This document shows, one piece after another, positions 44,195 through 47,950 of a stretch of 47,950 bases of DNA. The stretch is from positions 1 through 47,950 of the forward strand of contig WHTQ01000030.1 in the NCBI GenBank assembly GCA_009377645.1. The letters run 5' to 3'. The notes beneath the pieces were generated by a model. It saw only the letters and a program-made list of their open reading frames with translations, was not told the DNA's origin and searched no databases. Origin of the DNA: Micromonosporaceae bacterium. Its GTDB lineage: Bacteria > Actinomycetota > Actinomycetes > Mycobacteriales > Micromonosporaceae. The first letter of the stretch is position 1. The number at the start of each line of letters is the position of its first letter. A program made the position numbers and the translations under genes.

Positions 44195-44424
44195 CGGCTG
44201 CGCTGGCGGCCGCGTCCGGTGGTCGACTCCTGCCGTACCGCCGGGTCGTCCCACCCGTGCGGGTCGCCGAACACATGGGTGGCAGCGGCGACCCGGGCCG
44301 CTCGGTCCCGCCGGGAGGCGATCAGCCGCAGTGCGGTGTTGATCGTTTCTTTCTTGGTCGTGGTGCCCAGCTCGGCGGCCGCGCCGGCGAGCGCGTCGTC
44401 ATCGATCTCCACCATCGTCCTCAT
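44191..44424 (-). CDS. vapB: VapB-family antitoxin
   Basis: The product has 77 residues from the ATG at 44424. MRTMVEIDDDALAGAAAELG, then TTTKKETINTALRLIASRRD is the VapB ribbon-helix-helix. The tail (HVFGDPHGWDDPAVRQ) binds VapC. TATCCT (44431-44436, minus strand) lies six bases before the ATG, the leaderless pattern; GATATC within it may be part of the operator. It sits 28 bases behind the GT4 gene stop, so it may also get read-through. Confidence 0.9.
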   Translation of the reverse strand: MRTMVEIDDDALAGAAAELGTTTKKETINTALRLIASRRDRAARVAAATHVFGDPHGWDDPAVRQESTTGRGRQRSR

Positions 44425-44452
44425 GTGTCGAGGATATCTCATAAGGCACCTT

Positions 44453-45625
44453 TTACACACCCCGATGCGCCGGGCGCCGGACCGACTCGTAGACGTCGAT
44501 GAGCTGGCGGGTGACCACGTCCGGGTGGAAGGTCGACTCGTACCGGGCCCGGGCGGCGGCGGCCCGCTCCGGGGCCTGCGCCGCGGCGGCCGGCAGGGCG
44601 GCCGCCAGCGCCGCCGCGGCCGGCTCCACCACCCAGCCGGCGTCGCCGACCAGGTAGGGCACGCCACCCAGCCCGGTGCCGAGCACCGGCCGGCCGGCCG
44701 CCAGCGCCTCGATCACCACGGTCGGGAGCACGTCGTGCCACAGTGGAGTGGCGACCACCACCGCGGCGGCCCGGAGCGCCGCGGCCACCCCGGGACCGTC
44801 CAGCGGGCCGAGATAGTCGACATCGGACCGGGCGGCGGCCGCCCGCTCGGCCAGCTCCCGCTGCGGGCCGTCGCCGGCGATCCGCAACGGCCCCAGCGCC
44901 CCGTCCGGGTGCCGGGCCCACGCGTCCAGCAGCAGCCCGAGCCCTTTCTCCGGCGCCAGCCGGCCGGAGGCGAACAGGAACCCGTCCCCGAGCGGGGCCG
45001 GTGGACCGGGGTCGGCGACGGCGTTCGGCTTCACCACGATCCGATCGGCCGGCACCCCGTACGACTCCAGGTGCTCGGCGATCGCGGCGGTGAGCGCGAC
45101 GAACCGGTCCACCGACCGCCAGGTCGGCCGGTGCGCGGCCAGCGTCACCGCCATCACCGCGCTCTGCGCCCGCGAGCCCCGGTAGCACCGGTGCACCACC
45201 GCCGGCAGCCCGAGCCGCCGGCCCCGGCAGTCGTGGCAGATCCCGCCGTCGCGGAAGTAGATCCCGGCCGCGCACACCTGCCGGTAGTTGTGCACCGTGT
45301 GCACCACCGGCAGCCCGTACCGGTGGGCGGTCCGGACCAGCCAGGGGGACAGCAGCGGGTACGGGTTGTGCAGGTGCAGCAGGTCCGGCCGGTGCTCCCG
45401 GATCAGCCCGGCCAGCTCCCGCGCCGCGGCCGGGTTCCACATCGGCGAGACCGGCAGCAGCGCCCGCCCGGCCAGCGGCAGCGCCGGGATGTCGTCGGAG
45501 CTGCGCAGCAGCGGCAGCACCTCCACCCCGGCGTCGGTCAGCTGCGCGATCTCGGCGTCCACCACCCGGTTCTCCCCGGACGGCTGGGCCGACCGGTACC
45601 GGTTGTGCGCCACCACCACCCTCAC
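44453..45625 (-). CDS. GT4-family glycosyltransferase
   Basis: The product has 390 residues from the GTG at 45625 (VRVVVAHNRYRSAQPSGENR); an in-frame TTG at 45640 would run over the promoter. GT-B fold: N-terminal HLHNPYPLLSPWLV and VVHTVHNYRQVCAAGIYFRD, with a four-cysteine patch. C-terminal FASGRLAPEKGLGLLLDAWA and VVVATPLWHDVLPTVVIEAL hold the donor EX7E-like motif. It transfers a sugar from an NDP-sugar to a cell-envelope or exopolysaccharide acceptor. Divergent from fpg with a shared -10 box. Confidence 0.9.
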   Translation of the reverse strand: MRVVVAHNRYRSAQPSGENRVVDAEIAQLTDAGVEVLPLLRSSDDIPALPLAGRALLPVSPMWNPAAARELAGLIREHRPDLLHLHNPYPLLSPWLVRTAHRYGLPVVHTVHNYRQVCAAGIYFRDGGICHDCRGRRLGLPAVVHRCYRGSRAQSAVMAVTLAAHRPTWRSVDRFVALTAAIAEHLESYGVPADRIVVKPNAVADPGPPAPLGDGFLFASGRLAPEKGLGLLLDAWARHPDGALGPLRIAGDGPQRELAERAAAARSDVDYLGPLDGPGVAAALRAAAVVVATPLWHDVLPTVVIEALAAGRPVLGTGLGGVPYLVGDAGWVVEPAAAALAAALPAAAAQAPERAAAARARYESTFHPDVVTRQLIDVYESVRRPAHRGV

Positions 45626-45630
45626 CGGGC

Positions 45631-45637
45631 TACCGTA
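45631..45637. promoter_or_regulatory. Shared symmetric -10 box for two divergent leaderless genes
   Basis: The 7-base palindrome-like TACCGTA gives TACCGT on the plus strand (45631-45636) and TACGGT on the minus strand (45637-45632). Each is exactly six bases before a GTG: fpg at 45643 and the GT4 gene at 45625. Only 17 bases separate the two starts and there is no Shine-Dalgarno site for either. Confidence 0.65.
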
Positions 45638-45642
45638 CAAGG

Positions 45643-46500
45643 GTGCCGGAGCTGCCAGAAGTGGAGGCGCTCGCCGCGTACCTGCGCGAGCGGGCGGTCG
45701 GCCACACGGTGGAGCGGGTCGAGGTGGCGGCGATCGGGGCGCTCAAGACCTACGACCCGCCGATCATTGCCGCCGGCGACCGGGAGCTGACCGGCGCCGG
45801 CCGGCACGGCAAGTTCCTCGATCTCGAGCTGTCCGGCGGGCTGCACCTGGTGGCGCACCTGGCCCGGGCCGGCTGGCTGCACTACCGGGAGGCGCTGACC
45901 GCCGGGCCGCTGAAACCCGGTAAGGGACCGATCGCGCTGCGGGTCCGGCTCGACGACGGCTCCGGGTTCGACCTGACCGAGGCCGGCACCAAGAAGAGCC
46001 TGGCCGCCTACCTGGTCACCGACCCGGCTCAGGTGCCCGGCGTCGCCCGGCTCGGCCCGGACGCGCTGGCGGTCGACCGGGCCACCTTCGGCGACCGACT
46101 GGGCAGCCGCAACGGCCAGGTTAAAGGGGTCCTGACCAGCCAGGACGTGTTGGCCGGAGTCGGCAACGCCTACTCCGACGAGATCCTGCACGCGGCCAAG
46201 CTGTCCCCGTTCGCGCTCACCGGGCGGCTCACCGACCCGCAGATCGACACCCTGTACGAGGCGACCCGGCGGGTGCTGACCGACGCGGTGACCCGATCGG
46301 TCGGGCAGAAGGCGGCCACTCTGAAGGCGGAGAAGCGCTCCGGGCTAGCCGTCCACGCCCGGACCGGCCTGCCCTGCCCGGTCTGCGGCGACACGGTGCG
46401 GGAGGTGTCGTTCGCCGGCTCCAGCCTGCAGTACTGTCCCGGCTGCCAGACCGACGGGAAACCACTCGCCGACCGGCGGCTGTCCCGCCTCGTACGCTGA
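45643..46500 (+). CDS. Fpg/Nei-family DNA glycosylase/AP lyase
   Basis: The product has 285 residues. The N-terminus after the initiator is PELPEVEALAAYL, with the catalytic Pro1 and Glu2 exposed when Met is removed. GRHGKFLDLEL has the conserved Lys of the beta-hairpin. GVGNAYSDEILHAAKLSPFA is the helix-two-turn-helix. The C-terminal zinc finger has two CxxC pairs (CPVCG ... YCPGCQ). It excises oxidised bases in base-excision repair. Whether it prefers 8-oxoG (Fpg) or pyrimidines (Nei) is not clear from sequence. The GTG start depends on the shared promoter. Confidence 0.92.
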   Translation: MPELPEVEALAAYLRERAVGHTVERVEVAAIGALKTYDPPIIAAGDRELTGAGRHGKFLDLELSGGLHLVAHLARAGWLHYREALTAGPLKPGKGPIALRVRLDDGSGFDLTEAGTKKSLAAYLVTDPAQVPGVARLGPDALAVDRATFGDRLGSRNGQVKGVLTSQDVLAGVGNAYSDEILHAAKLSPFALTGRLTDPQIDTLYEATRRVLTDAVTRSVGQKAATLKAEKRSGLAVHARTGLPCPVCGDTVREVSFAGSSLQYCPGCQTDGKPLADRRLSRLVR

Positions 46501-46531
46501 CCGGTCCGGCCGTCGTAGACTGCCTGACGTC

Positions 46532-47950
46532 ATGACGACCAGCCTGCAGCGCCCGATCCCCCGGACCCGGCGGGACCCACCCCCGGCGGACGCGACGAAC
46601 GGCGGGGAGAGTGTGCCTGACACCGAGAGCTTCGAGATCCTGCCGGGTCCCGCGCCCACCAACGGGGTACCGCGCAACTCGTGGCGCCGCAGCCGCCGGG
46701 CCTCCCGCTGGCACCGCCCGTACACCGCGATCCTGCTGTTGCTGGACTGGGGGGCGGCGGCACTGGCCAGCTACACCGCGATCGCGATCTTCGAGCAGGC
46801 AGACGCCGGGTTCCGGTCGGACACCGCGGACGTGTGGTTCGTCCCGACCGCGTACCTGTTCCTCCCCCTGACCTGGCTGATCATGCTGTGGGCGAACGGC
46901 GCCTACGAGCGGCGACACCTGGGGCTGGGCACCGAGGAGTACAAGCGGGTCACCCGAGCCTCGGTGGCGGTGGTGGCGACCGTATCGTTCGCCGCCTTCG
47001 CCACCAAGATCGACGTGTCCCGGCTGTCGGTCGCCACCGCCCTGCTCGGGGCGCTGGTCTACATCCTGTTTGTACGCGCGATCGCCCGCCGGGCGCTGCA
47101 CGTGGTGCGCCGGCGCAACGGCCTCGCCAGCCACCGGATGCTGCTGATCGGGACCCTGCCGGAGGCGCTGGAGATCTGCACCGCGGTCGCCCGCACCCCG
47201 GCGGCCGGACTGGTGCCGGTCGGCATCCACCTCACCGACGGGTACAGCGCGACCCGCGGCCTGCCCACCCCGGTCCCGGTCTACCCGGCCCGGGACGACG
47301 TGCTGCCGCTGATCCGCGAGCTGGCCGCCGACACGATCGCGGTCTGCGGCTCGGTCAGCGCCGAGCCGGGCGAGCTGCGCCGGCTGGCCTGGCAGCTGGA
47401 GGGCACCGGGGTGGACCTGGTGGTGGCCCCGCAGCTGACCGACATCGCCGGTCCCCGGGTGCACATCCGGCCGATTGAGGGGCTCCCGCTGCTGCACGTG
47501 GAGGAGCCCACCCTGTCCGGGGTGGCCTGGCTGGGCAAGAACGTGATGGACCGGGTGCTGGCCGCCACCGGGCTGCTGCTGCTGACCCCGCTGTTCGCGG
47601 TGGTCACGGTGGCGATCAAGCTGTCCGACGCGGGCCCGGTGTTCTTCCGGCAGGCCCGGGTCGGTCACGAGGGGCACACCTTCCACGTGTGGAAGTTCCG
47701 GACCATGTACTCCGACGCCGAAGACCGGCGGGCCGCGCTGCTGGACCAGAACGAGTCCGACGGCCAGCTGTTCAAGATCCGCGACGACCCCCGGATCTTC
47801 CCGCTCGGTCGGTTCCTGCGGGCCAGCTCGATCGACGAGCTGCCGCAGCTGATCAACGTGCTGCGGGGCGAGATGTCGCTGGTCGGCCCGCGCCCGCTGC
47901 CGGCCGACGACGGCGACTACCTGGGCGACGTGCGGCGCCGGCTGCTGGTC
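46532..47950 (+). CDS. Polyprenyl-phosphate sugar transferase for exopolysaccharide (3' end beyond window)
   Basis: 473 codons are visible from the ATG at 46532; TAGACT ten bases upstream suggests a near-leaderless start, while a GTG at 46613 behind GGGGAG is an alternative. A basic N-terminus leads into about four spans (YTAILLLLDWGAAALASYTA, then VWFVPTAYLFLPLTWLIMLW). A CoA-binding-like domain follows (HRMLLIGTLPEALEICTAVA). The catalytic sugar transferase domain starts near residue 340 with VMDRVLAATGLLLLTPLF. It continues through FFRQARVGHEGHTFHVWKFR and IDELPQLINVLRGEMSLVGP. It starts repeat-unit assembly by moving a sugar-1-phosphate to undecaprenyl phosphate. The last ~20 residues lie outside. 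Confidence 0.92.
   Translation, partial: MTTSLQRPIPRTRRDPPPADATNGGESVPDTESFEILPGPAPTNGVPRNSWRRSRRASRWHRPYTAILLLLDWGAAALASYTAIAIFEQADAGFRSDTADVWFVPTAYLFLPLTWLIMLWANGAYERRHLGLGTEEYKRVTRASVAVVATVSFAAFATKIDVSRLSVATALLGALVYILFVRAIARRALHVVRRRNGLASHRMLLIGTLPEALEICTAVARTPAAGLVPVGIHLTDGYSATRGLPTPVPVYPARDDVLPLIRELAADTIAVCGSVSAEPGELRRLAWQLEGTGVDLVVAPQLTDIAGPRVHIRPIEGLPLLHVEEPTLSGVAWLGKNVMDRVLAATGLLLLTPLFAVVTVAIKLSDAGPVFFRQARVGHEGHTFHVWKFRTMYSDAEDRRAALLDQNESDGQLFKIRDDPRIFPLGRFLRASSIDELPQLINVLRGEMSLVGPRPLPADDGDYLGDVRRRLLV

Overview
The window is high-GC DNA (about 70% by eye) with GTG and TTG starts, four-base stop/start overlaps and many genes lacking a Shine-Dalgarno site. The lysC-asd pair, an actinobacterial XRE regulator, a GPGG small membrane protein and the dnaX/SRP RNA neighbourhood point to an actinomycete, most likely Micromonosporales. 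The family-level placement is inference.

Bases 1-9400 are accessory and eroded. They hold a RecQ-family helicase cut by the window edge, a secreted BNR-repeat protein whose leucine codon use differs from its neighbours, remnants of a metallophosphoesterase, a GT87 glycosyltransferase and a lectin, an intact YqjF-like protein, a prolyl oligopeptidase, and a decayed IS3-type transposase.

Bases 9400-16500 are an integrative-element graveyard. It starts at an intact tRNA-Lys. It holds an ABC-2 permease, a detached 3' half of another tRNA-Lys, a truncated tyrosine recombinase, an antisense coiled-coil remnant, an XRE regulator with small partner genes, a GntR fragment, a PASTA protein, and a dead DUF433/PIN-like toxin-antitoxin pair. 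The head of the recombinase gene is present twice, at 11.5 and 15.7 kb, in direct orientation.

Bases 16600-27000 are mostly housekeeping: a UbiA prenyltransferase, an AGCS alanine/sodium symporter, asd and lysC, leuA behind a leucine-rich leader peptide and hairpin, a nitroreductase, and two lipoproteins.

Bases 27150-28730 hold two intact RelE/ParE-type toxin-antitoxin modules. Between them lie a copied tail of the adjacent peptide-transporter ATPase gene and a TPR fragment. A five-gene Dpp/Opp-type peptide ABC transporter operon follows on the minus strand (28.7-34.6 kb), with a terminator hairpin between the binding-protein gene and the permeases.

Bases 34800-37900 carry the recR, ybaB, dnaX group, the SRP RNA and tRNA-Ser(GGA). 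Then come a PPOX-fold flavoprotein, a lipoprotein, tRNA-Ser(CGA) and a purine nucleoside phosphorylase.

Bases 40400-47950 hold the most intriguing set: a LicC-like nucleotidyltransferase, a glycerol-1-phosphate-dehydrogenase-like (AraM/EgsA) enzyme and a CDP-alcohol phosphotransferase in an overlapping run. A VapBC module, a GT4 glycosyltransferase, an Fpg/Nei glycosylase and a polyprenyl-phosphate sugar transferase (cut by the window end) follow. The three-gene run reads as a complete activation route for a polyol phosphate that could decorate a lipid or surface glycan.

Across the window, at least eight genes have a TANNNT -10 box exactly six bases before the start codon, the geometry of leaderless transcripts. 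One such box is shared back to back by two divergent genes.
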